From: Fodinibacter sp038258215 | Lineage (GTDB): Bacteria; Actinomycetota; Actinomycetes; Actinomycetales; Dermatophilaceae | NCBI GenBank assembly: GCA_038258215.1 | Contig: JBBSQC010000015.1 | Location: forward strand, 13,004-77,003 | Length of the DNA: 64,000 nt | Direction of reading: 5' to 3' | Shown: piece after piece, positions 8,168-16,873 of the stretch | Layout: each line of letters begins with the position of its first letter | How positions within the stretch are numbered: position 1 is the stretch's first letter | Notes under the pieces: generated by a model | Told to the model about the DNA's origin: nothing | The model's input: the letters and a program-made list of their open reading frames with translations, nothing else | Databases searched by the model: none | Position numbers and translations under genes: made by a program

Positions 8168-10575
8168 GCACGCGTCAGTTCGGCGAGCCCGTGCAGCGCC
8201 GAGAGGACCCTCGCCTGCTCACCGGCAACGGCCGCTTCCTCGACGACCTCGGGGCCGGTGCCCTGGCCGCCGCCTTCGTGCGCAGCCCGCACGCCCACGC
8301 CCGCGTCGTCGACATCGACATCGACGACGCCTGGGAGGTCGACGGGGTGGAGGCGATCTACACGTGGGAGGACCTCGACGGTCGGGTGGCCGAGCCACTT
8401 CCCGTGCTCATCCCCCACCCCGGCCTCACCCACGGCCGCACCGGTCGCTGCCTGGCCAAGGACGAGGTCAACCACGTCGGCGAGGCCGTGGTCATGGTGG
8501 TCGCCCGCGACCGCTACCTGGCCGAGGACGCGTGCCAGCGCATCCGTGTCGCTTACGACCTGGAGCCCGTCGTCGTCGGCATCGAGAAAGCCCGCGACGG
8601 AACCGATCTCGTGCACGACGACGTGCCGGGCAACGTCGCGGCTCACCTGCTGCAGGAGGTCGGCGACCTCGAGACGGCGATGGCCGCGGCCCCGCACACC
8701 CTCACCCTCGCACTCGACATCGAGCGCAGCGCGTGCACCCCCCTGGAGGGCAAGGGCGTCTACGCCCGCTGGGACCGCGAGGACGAGTCGCTGCGGCTCT
8801 ACTCCTCGACCCAGACCACCACCGGGGTCCGGGCCGCGGTCGCCGCCAAGCTGGGGATGCCGTTGGCGAAGGTCGAGTGCATCGCCCCCGACGTGGGCGG
8901 GGGGTTCGGCGTGAAGATCGTGCACCCCTGGCCCGAGGAGGTGCTCGTCCCATGGGCGGCCCGCAACCTCGGCCGCGACGTGAAGTGGGCAGAGGACCGC
9001 CGCGAGCACTTCGTGTCCAGCGCGCACGAACGCGGCCAGGTGCAGGAGGTGACCGTCGGGTTCGACGACGAAGGGCACCTGCTTGCCCTCGACGTGCGGT
9101 TCTGGCACGACAACGGCGCCTACACCCCCTACGGCATCATCGTGCCGATCATCACCGCCACCCAGCTCCTCGGGCCCTACAAGCCGGGCGCCTACCGGGT
9201 CGAGTTCTGGTCGCTCTACACCAACACCGTTCTCGTGACGCCCTATCGGGGAGCCGGTCGGCCTCAGGGTTGTTTCGCGATGGAGCGCACCATGGACGCC
9301 ATCGCGGCCGCGCTGGGCATCGACCGAGCCGAGGTCCGCGCCCGCAACTTCATCCAGCCCGACGAGATGCCCTACGACCACGGGCTGATGTTCCAGGACG
9401 GCCGCCCGCTGAAGTACGACTCCGGCGACTTCCCAGCATCCCTCGCCAAGCTCAAGGCGCTGATCGGCTGGGACGACTTCGCGGCCTACCGCGCGGATGC
9501 TGCGGCCCAGGGCCGCCGGGTCGGGCTGGGCATCGGGTGCTACGTCGAGGGCACCGGCGTCGGGCCCTACGAGGGCGGGCACGTGCACGTCGAGACGAGC
9601 GGGCGGGTCAACGTCGCCACCGGCCTGACCACACAGGGCCAGGGGCACCAGACGATCCTCGCGCAGATCGTGGCCGACGAGCTCGGGGTGCGGATCGAGG
9701 ACGTTCACGTCACGACCGGCGACACCCGCCGGATGCCGTATGCCGTGGGCACGTTCGCCTCACGAGGGGCCGTGATGTCCGGCAACGCCGTGGCCCTCGC
9801 CGCCCGCGTGGTGCGCGCCAAGGCCCTGCGGATCGCTGCCGACGCCCTCGAGGTCTCCGCGGACGACCTCGAGATCGAGGACGGTGTCATCTCCGTCAGG
9901 GGCGCTCCCGGCAACCAGGTCGCCCTCTCCACGGTCGCCGTGCTCTCGAACCCTTTGCGCTACGCGTTCGACGAGTCCGCTCAGGCCGCAACGCAGTTCG
10001 CCGGCACCTTCGACCCTGACAAGCCACCGGTCGCCGACGATGACGAGCCCGGCCTGGAGGGCAAGGACTTCTACTCCCCCACGCAGGCGACCTTCGCCAA
10101 CGGCATGCACGCCGCGATCGTCGAGACCGATCCGGTCACCGCGGAGATCACGATCCTGCGCTACTGCGTCGTGCACGACTGCGGCGTCATGGTCAACCCC
10201 ATGATCGTCGAGGGTCAGGTGCACGGAGGGGTCGCCCAAGGTGTCGGCGGCGCGCTCTACGAGCGGATGGCCTATGACGACTCCGGGCAGCTCCTCAACG
10301 CCTCGTTCATGGACTTCCTGATGCCCTACGCCACCGAGGTCCCCCACATCGAGACCGACCACCTCGAGACACCGAGCCCGCTGAACCCCCTGGGGCTCAA
10401 GGGAGCCGGGGAGGCCGGCACCATCCCGGTGAGCGCGGTCATCGCCTCGGCGATCGAGGACGCCGAGGGGCTCCCCATCCGAGCGATGCCGATCAGCCCC
10501 GCCGAGCTCTGGGAGCTCCGGCGGCGCCACACCACCTCGGCCGAACCCGTCACCGCGCAGGAAGGCCCGCGATGA
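8164..10575 (+). CDS. Molybdenum hydroxylase large subunit, form-II CoxL-like
   Basis: An 803-residue molybdopterin-cytosine-dinucleotide subunit, a normal length for the family. It begins with GTG 8164 (STRQFGEPVQRREDPRLLTG) and has the hammerhead domain followed by the Mo-binding domains. The active-site loop reads TPYRGAGRPQG, the form-II type; true CO dehydrogenases have a selenium/copper-binding Cys in AYRCSFR, absent here. The catalytic Glu lies in LKGAGEAGTIPV near the C-terminus. The enzyme should therefore hydroxylate a C-H next to nitrogen in a ring or an aldehyde. The neighbouring permease, hydantoinase and barbiturase-like genes point to a pyrimidine, purine or related heterocycle. 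No MoCo maturation gene is present beyond CoxG. Confidence 0.92.
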   Translation: MSTRQFGEPVQRREDPRLLTGNGRFLDDLGAGALAAAFVRSPHAHARVVDIDIDDAWEVDGVEAIYTWEDLDGRVAEPLPVLIPHPGLTHGRTGRCLAKDEVNHVGEAVVMVVARDRYLAEDACQRIRVAYDLEPVVVGIEKARDGTDLVHDDVPGNVAAHLLQEVGDLETAMAAAPHTLTLALDIERSACTPLEGKGVYARWDREDESLRLYSSTQTTTGVRAAVAAKLGMPLAKVECIAPDVGGGFGVKIVHPWPEEVLVPWAARNLGRDVKWAEDRREHFVSSAHERGQVQEVTVGFDDEGHLLALDVRFWHDNGAYTPYGIIVPIITATQLLGPYKPGAYRVEFWSLYTNTVLVTPYRGAGRPQGCFAMERTMDAIAAALGIDRAEVRARNFIQPDEMPYDHGLMFQDGRPLKYDSGDFPASLAKLKALIGWDDFAAYRADAAAQGRRVGLGIGCYVEGTGVGPYEGGHVHVETSGRVNVATGLTTQGQGHQTILAQIVADELGVRIEDVHVTTGDTRRMPYAVGTFASRGAVMSGNAVALAARVVRAKALRIAADALEVSADDLEIEDGVISVRGAPGNQVALSTVAVLSNPLRYAFDESAQAATQFAGTFDPDKPPVADDDEPGLEGKDFYSPTQATFANGMHAAIVETDPVTAEITILRYCVVHDCGVMVNPMIVEGQVHGGVAQGVGGALYERMAYDDSGQLLNASFMDFLMPYATEVPHIETDHLETPSPLNPLGLKGAGEAGTIPVSAVIASAIEDAEGLPIRAMPISPAELWELRRRHTTSAEPVTAQEGPR

Positions 10576-11258
10576 AGATCTCCGGCACATCCACCCTCGA
10601 CGCCCCCGTCGAGAAGGTCTGGGAGGCGATCCTGGACCCCGCCGTGCTGGCCCGATGCATCCCGGGCTGCCAGGCGCTGAACGTCGTCGGAGAGGACCGC
10701 TACGCGATGTCGGTGACGGCCGGCGTGGCGGCGATCAAGGGCACCTACGCGGGTGAGGTGTCGCTCCGCGACAAGGTCGAGCCATCGTCACTGACCATGA
10801 GGGCCTCGGGCGCGGGAGCGCCCGGCACGATCGACGCCGACGTCAAGGTGCGCCTCGCGCCCACGGCGGCGGGCGGCACCGACCTCGCCTACGACGCGGA
10901 CGCCTCGGTCGGCGGCGCCATCGGTGGGGTCGGGCAGCGGATGCTCGCCGGGGTCACCAAGAAGATGGCCGGCCAGTTCTTCACCGCCCTCGACCGCGAC
11001 ATCGCGGGCCTCGTCACCGAACCACCGTCCCCCGCGGCCACCCCGGGTCCGCACGTCCCGGACGCCGACGCCGGCGCCAGCGCCCCGGAGATCTCCGCCG
11101 GACGCGCCCCGATGCCGATGGCCTATCCGGGTCGGGCACCGAGCCGGGGCCGTGAGTTCGCCGCGGGCGTCGTGCTCGGCGGGCTGCTGACCCTCGCCGG
11201 GGTCGCCCTCGGTGCCAGGATCGGCGGCGGGTCCCACGGTCTGCGTGGGCGGGCCTGA
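10572..11258 (+). CDS. coxG: CoxG-like SRPBCC protein with C-terminal membrane anchor
   Basis: A 228-residue protein. Residues 1-150 form a CoxG/SRPBCC domain beginning MKISGTSTLDAPVEKVWEAI with the usual PGCQALNVVGEDRY segment. A Pro/Ala-rich linker (about 155-195) leads to one hydrophobic segment, GVVLGGLLTLAGVALGARI, near the end. In Oligotropha CoxG helps place CO dehydrogenase at the membrane; the tail anchor here fits such a role for the upstream hydroxylase. The gene overlaps the large subunit by four bases (ATGA) and its stop overlaps the nitrilase start by one base (TGATG), tying all five genes into one operon. Confidence 0.88.
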   Translation: MKISGTSTLDAPVEKVWEAILDPAVLARCIPGCQALNVVGEDRYAMSVTAGVAAIKGTYAGEVSLRDKVEPSSLTMRASGAGAPGTIDADVKVRLAPTAAGGTDLAYDADASVGGAIGGVGQRMLAGVTKKMAGQFFTALDRDIAGLVTEPPSPAATPGPHVPDADAGASAPEISAGRAPMPMAYPGRAPSRGREFAAGVVLGGLLTLAGVALGARIGGGSHGLRGRA

Positions 11259-12157
11259 TGCGCGCCTTCGTCGCTGCGGCCGTGCAGCTCGCTCCGGCCC
11301 CCGGCCCCCTCACGGCGACGTCCGTGGCCGACAACCTCGAGAGGTGCGTCGAGATCACGCGCAGGTGTGTGGCCGCGACCGGTGCCGAGCTCGTCGTGCT
11401 GCCCGAGTCGGCGACGACCGGCTTCACCCCCGGCATCCCGACGGAGCAGCTGTGGGAGCTGGTCTCCGAGCTGCCGGGCCCCGTCATCGACCCGCTGCGT
11501 GAGGTCGCGCGTGAGCTGGGGGTGCACCTCGTGGCCGGCACCTACGAGCGCGGGCCGACCCCGGACATCGTCTACAACTCCTCGGTGCTCATCGACCCGT
11601 CGGGAGAGGTCCTCGGGATCTACCGCAAGACCCACCCCTTCTGCTCCGAGATCGTCAGCGGCGGTGGCTGGGTGACCCCCGGCGACACCGCGGTGGTGTG
11701 CGACACCGACCTGGGCCGGATCGGGATGATCATCTGCTTCGACGGCGACTACCCCGAGCTCGCGCGCATCGAGGCGGTGCTCGGCGCCGAGGTGATCGTC
11801 CGGCCGTCGGCGCTGCTGCGCTCGGCAGACCTCTGGGAGCTGACCTCGCGGGCCCGGGCGTACGACAACCACGTCTTCCTCGTCGGGTCGAATGCCGTGG
11901 GCACCGACCCTGCGGGAGTCCTGTACTTCGGGAACTCGCACATCGTGACCCCCGTGGGGCACATCATCGCCAAGGCGGCGACCCACGAGGGATGGGTCTC
12001 GGCCCGCCTCGACCCCGACGAGGCGCTGGCCTCGCTCACCCCGGGGTCGAACATCGGTCAGGGCTTCGACCACCTGCGTGACCGTAACCTCGAGCTCATC
12101 CGCAAGCACCGAGCCGAGCTCGAGGCCCCCGCGAAGACGTCGTTCCCGCACGACTGA
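11258..12157 (+). CDS. Nitrilase-superfamily carbon-nitrogen hydrolase
   Basis: A 299-residue enzyme of the nitrilase/amidase superfamily with a complete Glu-Lys-Cys triad: Glu in VVLPESATTGF, Lys in GIYRKTHPFC and Cys in GMIICFDGDYPELAR. Members cut nitriles, amides or N-carbamoyl groups such as beta-ureidopropionate; which bond is cut here is unknown. Its position, overlapping coxG by one base at the end of the molybdenum-hydroxylase operon, suggests it acts on an acyclic amide or carbamoyl product of the same pathway. Two strong hairpins follow the stop (12188-12265), so the operon probably ends here. Confidence 0.88.
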   Translation: MRAFVAAAVQLAPAPGPLTATSVADNLERCVEITRRCVAATGAELVVLPESATTGFTPGIPTEQLWELVSELPGPVIDPLREVARELGVHLVAGTYERGPTPDIVYNSSVLIDPSGEVLGIYRKTHPFCSEIVSGGGWVTPGDTAVVCDTDLGRIGMIICFDGDYPELARIEAVLGAEVIVRPSALLRSADLWELTSRARAYDNHVFLVGSNAVGTDPAGVLYFGNSHIVTPVGHIIAKAATHEGWVSARLDPDEALASLTPGSNIGQGFDHLRDRNLELIRKHRAELEAPAKTSFPHD

Positions 12158-12187
12158 CCGCCTTCGGGAGGCGTCGGGCGAGAGTGA

Positions 12188-12231
12188 TTCGGCCCGCGCC
12201 CGCTCCCCCTGCGGAACCGGCGCGGGCCGAA
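12188..12231 (+). terminator. Hairpin after the hydroxylase operon
   Basis: A perfect 13-base inverted repeat, TTCGGCCCGCGCC (12188-12200) and GGCGCGGGCCGAA (12219-12231), with an 18-base loop, begins 31 bases after the nitrilase stop. There is no T-run, as is common for actinobacterial terminators. Confidence 0.7.
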
Positions 12232-12265
12232 GGGTGGGCGGCGCTCCCTGCAGCACCGCCCACCC
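12232..12265 (+). terminator. Second, adjacent hairpin
   Basis: GGGTGGGCGG (12232-12241) and CCGCCCACCC (12256-12265) form a perfect 10-base stem with a 14-base loop, directly abutting the first hairpin. The tandem arrangement strengthens the case that transcription stops here before the NfeD-like gene. Confidence 0.65.
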
Positions 12266-12416
12266 GATGAGTAGTTCGGAGGGGTGGGCGCAGCGGATTG
12301 GTCCGGATCCAACATTTGTCGGGATGGCCCCGATGCCCACCAGATACTGTCAACCGGACGGGGCGACGACGGACGACCCGGGCGACGCGTCAGGCGCGCC
12401 TGACCAGGAGGGAACC

Positions 12417-12917
12417 ATGCAGACCACACTGCTCGTCATCGGGGGCATCGGGATCCTCCTGCTCCTCATCTCGCTGGTCGCCGGAGAGGTGCTCGACGGG
12501 ATCCTGGACGGCTTCGGACCCGACCTCCTCTCGGGCCTCGCCGTGGCGAGCTTCCTGGCGGCCTTCGGTTTTGTGGGCGCGCTCGTCGAGGACGCCAGCG
12601 GCAACAGCGGAGCGGCGATCGGCGCGGGTCTCGTCGCCGGGGCGGTCGTCGGCGCCGGCGCCGGGCTGGCGAGCCGGCAGCTGATGCGTGGGGGCGACGA
12701 GGCCACGGTGCGCACCTCCGGGCTCATCGGGCTGCACGGCTCGGTGATCGAGGCCATCCCCGAGGAGGGGTTCGGCCAGGTCACCGTCGTGGCCGCCGGT
12801 CACATCACCCGCCTGAACGCCCGCGCCGACGAACCGATGGCCGGCGGCACCCCGGTCGTCATCACCTCGGTTCTCAGCCCGACCTCGGTGCGCGTGTCGC
12901 GGCCTCCGGGCGACTGA
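12417..12917 (+). CDS. NfeD-like membrane protein
   Basis: A 166-residue membrane protein. It has two or three hydrophobic segments (about 5-24, 37-56 and a Gly/Ala-rich 64-84) and then a soluble domain of about 65 residues (TSGLIGLHGSVIEAIPEEGF and onward) resembling the OB-fold of NfeD/YuaF proteins. Such proteins pair with flotillin/SPFH proteins, and a flotillin gene lies 113 bases downstream, matching the yuaF-floT arrangement of Bacillus. A strong ribosome site AGGAGGG (12406-12412) supports ATG 12417. The likely role is membrane domain organisation, not the neighbouring catabolism. Confidence 0.75.
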   Translation: MQTTLLVIGGIGILLLLISLVAGEVLDGILDGFGPDLLSGLAVASFLAAFGFVGALVEDASGNSGAAIGAGLVAGAVVGAGAGLASRQLMRGGDEATVRTSGLIGLHGSVIEAIPEEGFGQVTVVAAGHITRLNARADEPMAGGTPVVITSVLSPTSVRVSRPPGD

Positions 12918-13030
12918 GGCAGGATCAGCGTCGGACGCGGGGGAACGGGCGGTGACCCGGCTGCGTCAACACGTGACACCACCAAGACTCGTGCTCGAGC
13001 GCCCACGCGGCGCAGGAAAGGTCAGGAACC

Positions 13031-14572
13031 ATGTTCGGCCTCGACATTCCCGTCGGCCTCATCTCGGTGCTGGGGCTCGTCGTCCTCGTACTGCTCGTCG
13101 GCCTCATCATCGCCTCGCGCTACCGGGTCGCCGGCCCCAACGAGGCGTTCATCGTCACCGGGCGGCGCGGCAAGGAGGTGCGCAACCCAGAGACGGGCGA
13201 GATGTCGACCGACCTGTCCGGCCAGAAGGTGGTCATGGGCGGTGGCATCTTCGTCGTCCCGTTCGTCCAGCGGCTCCATATCCTCGACCTGTCGAGCCGT
13301 CGGATCATGATCCAGATCCGCGCGGCCGTCTCCGGGCAGGGCGTGAAGCTCAACCTCGACGGGGTCGCCATCGTCAAGGTCGGCGGCAACGAGGACTCGA
13401 TCCGAGCAGCTGCGCAGCGCTTCCTCAGCCAGCAGGGTGAGATCGAGACCTTCACCCAGGAGACTCTCGCCGGCTCACTGCGGTCGATCGTCGGGTCGCT
13501 GAGCGTGGAGCAGATCATCCGCGACCGGGCCGCCTTCGCGCAGCGGGTCGCCGACGAGGCGGAGTCCTCGCTCACCGGCCAGGGCCTGATCCTGGACACC
13601 TTCCAGATCCAGGACATCACCGACGACGGCACCTACCTCGCCGACCTCGGTCGTCCCGAGTCCGCGAGGATCGGCCAGACGGCGTCGATCGCCGAGGCCA
13701 ACGCCCGGCAGGCCGCCGAGCAGGCCCGACTCGCCGCCGAGCAGGAGATCGCGATCTCCAACCGCCAGCTGGCGCTGAAGCAGTCCGAGATCAAGGCCGA
13801 GACCGATGCCGCGTCCGCCACCGCCGCGGCAGCAGGCCCCCTGGCCCAGGCGGATCGTGACCAGGCGATCCTCACGGAGCAGGAGAAGGTCGCCGTGCGG
13901 CAGGCCGCGCTCAAGGAGCGCCAGCTCGACACCGAGGTGCGCAAGCCGGCCGACGCCGAGCGCTACAAGGTCGAGCAGGAGGCCGAGGGTGCTCGCAACG
14001 CGGCGATCGCCGAGGCCGATGCCCGCCGGCAGGCCTCGATCGCCGCCGCTCAGGCGGATGCCGAGAAGGCTCGGCTCACCGGTGAGTCCGAGAAGTCCCG
14101 CCGCACCGCGCTGGCCGACGCCGAGGCCATCGAGGGTGAGCGTCGGGGTTCCGCCGACAAAGCCCTACGCGTGGCGCAGGCCGAGGCGCTGCGGGCCGAG
14201 GGTGAGGCCCAGGCCAGTGCCATCCTCGCGACGGGGCAGGCCGAGGCCGAGGCGATGAACAAGCGCGCCGACGCCTTCGCCCGCTACAACGAGGCTGCCG
14301 TGCTGCAGATGCTCGTCGAGGTGCTGCCGAAGGTCGCCCGCGAGATCGCGGCGCCGATGGCGGCCATCGACCAGCTGACGGTGCTCTCGACCGACGGAGC
14401 GGCGGCCCTGCCCAAGCAGGTCACCGACAACCTGACCCAGACGATGGCGATGGTCAAGAACACGACCGGGATCGACATCCAGTCGCTGATCCAGAAGTAC
14501 ACGAACGACACCGACGCGACCACGGCCGGCACCGTCGTGCCGGCGACGGAGTCGTCCCACCCGGCGGTCTGA
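13031..14572 (+). CDS. Flotillin-like SPFH/Band 7 protein
   Basis: A 513-residue flotillin homologue. A single N-terminal membrane segment (about 7-31) precedes the SPFH/Band 7 domain (about 38-200; begins YRVAGPNEAFIVTGRRGKEV). Residues about 210-420 form a long Ala/Glu/Gln/Arg-rich coiled coil with EAE-type repeats (such as EGEAQASAILATGQAEAEAM), the flotillin hallmark. The C-terminus is Thr/Ala-rich. Flotillins scaffold membrane microdomains. The NfeD-like gene upstream is the usual partner. An AGGAAAGG-like site precedes ATG 13031. A GC-rich hairpin follows at 14584-14622. Confidence 0.9.
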   Translation: MFGLDIPVGLISVLGLVVLVLLVGLIIASRYRVAGPNEAFIVTGRRGKEVRNPETGEMSTDLSGQKVVMGGGIFVVPFVQRLHILDLSSRRIMIQIRAAVSGQGVKLNLDGVAIVKVGGNEDSIRAAAQRFLSQQGEIETFTQETLAGSLRSIVGSLSVEQIIRDRAAFAQRVADEAESSLTGQGLILDTFQIQDITDDGTYLADLGRPESARIGQTASIAEANARQAAEQARLAAEQEIAISNRQLALKQSEIKAETDAASATAAAAGPLAQADRDQAILTEQEKVAVRQAALKERQLDTEVRKPADAERYKVEQEAEGARNAAIAEADARRQASIAAAQADAEKARLTGESEKSRRTALADAEAIEGERRGSADKALRVAQAEALRAEGEAQASAILATGQAEAEAMNKRADAFARYNEAAVLQMLVEVLPKVAREIAAPMAAIDQLTVLSTDGAAALPKQVTDNLTQTMAMVKNTTGIDIQSLIQKYTNDTDATTAGTVVPATESSHPAV

Positions 14573-14583
14573 GGCGCCGAGCC

Positions 14584-14622
14584 GCCGGGGCCGGGGTTGG
14601 CGAGGATGGCCGGTGCCCCGGC
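14584..14622 (+). terminator. Possible terminator after the flotillin gene
   Basis: GCCGGGGC (14584-14591) and GCCCCGGC (14615-14622) are perfect 8-base arms around a 23-base loop, 12 bases after the flotillin stop codon. No T-run follows. Confidence 0.45.
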
Positions 14623-14680
14623 ATCCGGTCGGCAGGATGTGCCAACGACCCCCGCTCCGGAGCCCGGTTGAATCGTGCCC

Positions 14681-16873
14681 ATGACGCAGCGCGGGGCACG
14701 ACGCATCCGGGTGGGCATCGACACCGGAGGCACCTTCACCGACGTCGTCGCCCTCGACGAGGGCACCGGCGTCCTGGTCACGACCAAGACCCCGAGCACC
14801 CCGAGCAACCCGGCGGACGGTTTCATCACCGGGATCGAGAAGATCCTGGCCGTGCTCGGCGCCTCCGGGGGGGACCTGAGCGCCGTCTGCCACGGCACCA
14901 CGGTGGCCACCAACAAGCTCCTCGAGGGCAAGGTCGAGCGACTCGGCTTCATCACGACCGAGGGCTACGAGTTCATCCTCGAGATCGCCCGGCAGGCCGT
15001 GCCCGACGGCTACGGCAACTCCTACTTCTGGGTCAAGCCACCGCGAATCGTGCCCGCCGACCGCGTGCGCACCGTCGGGGGCCGGATGGACTTCGAGGGG
15101 CGAGAGGTGCGTCCCTTCGACGAGGACGCAGCGGTCGCGACGGCGGTGTGGTTCCGCGAGCAGGGCATCACGACCATCGGCGTCTGCTTCCTGCACTCCT
15201 ACGCCGACGACACGCACGAGCAGGCGATGCGCGCGGTGCTGCGGCGCGAGCATCCCGAGGCGGTCGTGTCGATCAGCAGCGAGGTGCTGCGGGAGTACCG
15301 CGAGTACGAGCGGGCGATGACCACGCTCGTGGACGCCGCCGTGAAGCCCAGCGTGAGCCGTTACGTCGCGAACATCCACGATCGCCTCGACGGCTTCGCC
15401 ACCGGCATCCCCTTCTACATCATGAAGTCCAACGGGGGCGTGCTCTCGGCGGACGAAGTGGTGCACCAGCCGATCACGACCGTGCTGTCCGGGCCTGCGG
15501 CCGGGGCGCTGGGGGCGGCGCTCATCGCCAGGCGCGCCGGTTTCGACAAGGTCCTCACCTGCGACGGCGGTGGCACGTCCACGGACGTGTCGGTCGTCCT
15601 CGACGGGGAGCCGACGCTCACGACCGAAGGCACCGTCGGCGCCTACCCGAGCAAGATCCCGATGATCGACGTCGTCACGGTCGGCGCCGGTGGGGGGTCG
15701 GTCGCCTGGGTGTCGCCGGAGGGCGCGCTCAAGGTCGGGCCGCGGTCCGCCGGCGCCGACCCCGGTCCGCTCTGCTACGCCAAGGGGGGTCTGGAGCCGA
15801 CGATCACCGACGCCCACGTCGTGCTGGGCCGGATCCCGCCGCACCTGCTCGGCGGTGAGATCCCCCTCGATGTCGAAGCGGCCCGGGCCGGCATCTCCGA
15901 CCTCGCCGCGACCCTGGGCATGGACGTCGAACGCTGTGCCACCGGAATCCTCGAGATCTCGGCGTGGAACCAGGCCAACGCGCTGCGCCAGGTGTCGGTC
16001 AAGCGGGGGCTGGACGTGCGCGACTTCATGCTCACGACGTTCGGCGGGTCCGGGTCCCTGCTCGCGTGCCGGCTCGTCGACATCCTCGACCTCGCCGGGG
16101 TCGTGGTGCCGCAGAACCCGGGAAACGTCAGCGCGTTCGGCCTGCTCACCGTCGACGTCAAGAACGACTACGTGCAGACCCACGTGTCCCGGCAGGACGC
16201 CCTCGACCACGGGGCCATCGAGAGGATCTTCGACGAGCTCACGGCCAAGGCTGCCGCGGCGCTCGACACCGAGGGCTTCGCGCGGGCCGAGCACCAGCAC
16301 TCCCGCACCGTCGACCTGCGCTACTTCGGGCAGGCCTACGAGGTCCGGGTCCCGGCGGGGCCCGGTCGGGTCGACGAGGCGTATGCCGCTGCCGTCGCCG
16401 ACCGGTTCCACCAGGAGCACCGCCAGCTCTACGGCTACGACTTCCGCGACGACCCGCGCCAGCAGGTCGAGTGGGTCAACCTCCGGGTCACCGGCATCGG
16501 GCCGATCACCCGCCCCGAGCTTCCCGAGCTCCCCACCCGCACCCGTGAACAATCGACCAATAGGTCAAGTGATTTCGTGCACAAGCGCAAACAATCGCCC
16601 AGTTGGTCAGTTGTTCACGACGGCCCAGGTCTCTCCGGCCCCGAGCCGGTGGCGCGCTCGACCCGAGCAGTCTGCTTCGACGCAGAGGACGGGTACGTCC
16701 TCACCGACGTCTACTGGCGCCCCGACCTGCTTGCCGCCGACACCTTCGCCGGCCCGGCGGTCGTCGAGGAGTTCGGCTCGACGCTGCCGGTCCATCCCGG
16801 GTTCGTCGTTCGGGTCGACTCGCTCGGCAACCTCGTCGTCACCAGACTCGTCGACAGCGTGGAGGCGCCATGA
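14681..16873 (+). CDS. hyuA: ATP-dependent hydantoinase / oxoprolinase, alpha subunit (HyuA)
   Basis: A 730-residue HyuA-type subunit. It has the N-terminal ribonuclease-H-like ATPase motifs VGIDTGGTFTDVVALDEG and HGTTVATNKLLEGK, then SNGGVLSADE, LSGPAAGALGAALIA and CDGGGTSTDVSVVLDG, and a C-terminal oxoprolinase-like domain. With HyuB it opens hydantoin-, N-methylhydantoin- or oxoproline-like rings using ATP. The start is taken as ATG 14681; an in-frame GTG lies at 14675 and no clear ribosome site is seen. Residues about 622-646 are encoded by an AT-richer imperfect palindrome (16545-16618) and replace a short loop in the family, an unusual in-frame insertion. The stop overlaps hyuB by four bases. 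Confidence 0.9.
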   Translation: MTQRGARRIRVGIDTGGTFTDVVALDEGTGVLVTTKTPSTPSNPADGFITGIEKILAVLGASGGDLSAVCHGTTVATNKLLEGKVERLGFITTEGYEFILEIARQAVPDGYGNSYFWVKPPRIVPADRVRTVGGRMDFEGREVRPFDEDAAVATAVWFREQGITTIGVCFLHSYADDTHEQAMRAVLRREHPEAVVSISSEVLREYREYERAMTTLVDAAVKPSVSRYVANIHDRLDGFATGIPFYIMKSNGGVLSADEVVHQPITTVLSGPAAGALGAALIARRAGFDKVLTCDGGGTSTDVSVVLDGEPTLTTEGTVGAYPSKIPMIDVVTVGAGGGSVAWVSPEGALKVGPRSAGADPGPLCYAKGGLEPTITDAHVVLGRIPPHLLGGEIPLDVEAARAGISDLAATLGMDVERCATGILEISAWNQANALRQVSVKRGLDVRDFMLTTFGGSGSLLACRLVDILDLAGVVVPQNPGNVSAFGLLTVDVKNDYVQTHVSRQDALDHGAIERIFDELTAKAAAALDTEGFARAEHQHSRTVDLRYFGQAYEVRVPAGPGRVDEAYAAAVADRFHQEHRQLYGYDFRDDPRQQVEWVNLRVTGIGPITRPELPELPTRTREQSTNRSSDFVHKRKQSPSWSVVHDGPGLSGPEPVARSTRAVCFDAEDGYVLTDVYWRPDLLAADTFAGPAVVEEFGSTLPVHPGFVVRVDSLGNLVVTRLVDSVEAP
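16545..16618. repeat. 74-bp imperfect palindrome inserted in hyuA
   Basis: The ends are GTGAACAATCGACCAA (16545-16560) and its near inverse TTGGTCAGTTGTTCAC (16603-16618). Similarity between the two strands continues inward for about 33 bases. There is also a 24-base near direct repeat: AACAATCGACCAATAGGTCA at 16549 recurs as AACAATCGCCCAGTTGGTCA at 16590. It is clearly richer in A and T than flanking DNA, and encodes a basic, Ser-rich loop (STNRSSDFVHKRKQSPSW). It looks like a small palindromic repeat element that landed in a permissive loop without breaking the frame. Confidence 0.7.

Noticed and set aside
8104..9708. Long minus-strand open frame of 534 codons inside the molybdenum hydroxylase gene
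   Set aside because: It is the antisense shadow of a clearly conserved gene in high-GC DNA, with low-complexity Val/Gly/Asp/His composition and no family motif.
8164..10575. Aerobic CO dehydrogenase (CoxL form I)
   Set aside because: The active loop is YRGAGR and lacks the Cys of AYRCSFR, so CO oxidation is unlikely.
14165..16552. 795-codon minus-strand open frame over flotillin and hyuA
   Set aside because: Spans two real genes on the other strand and has no recognisable domain; a GC-driven open frame.
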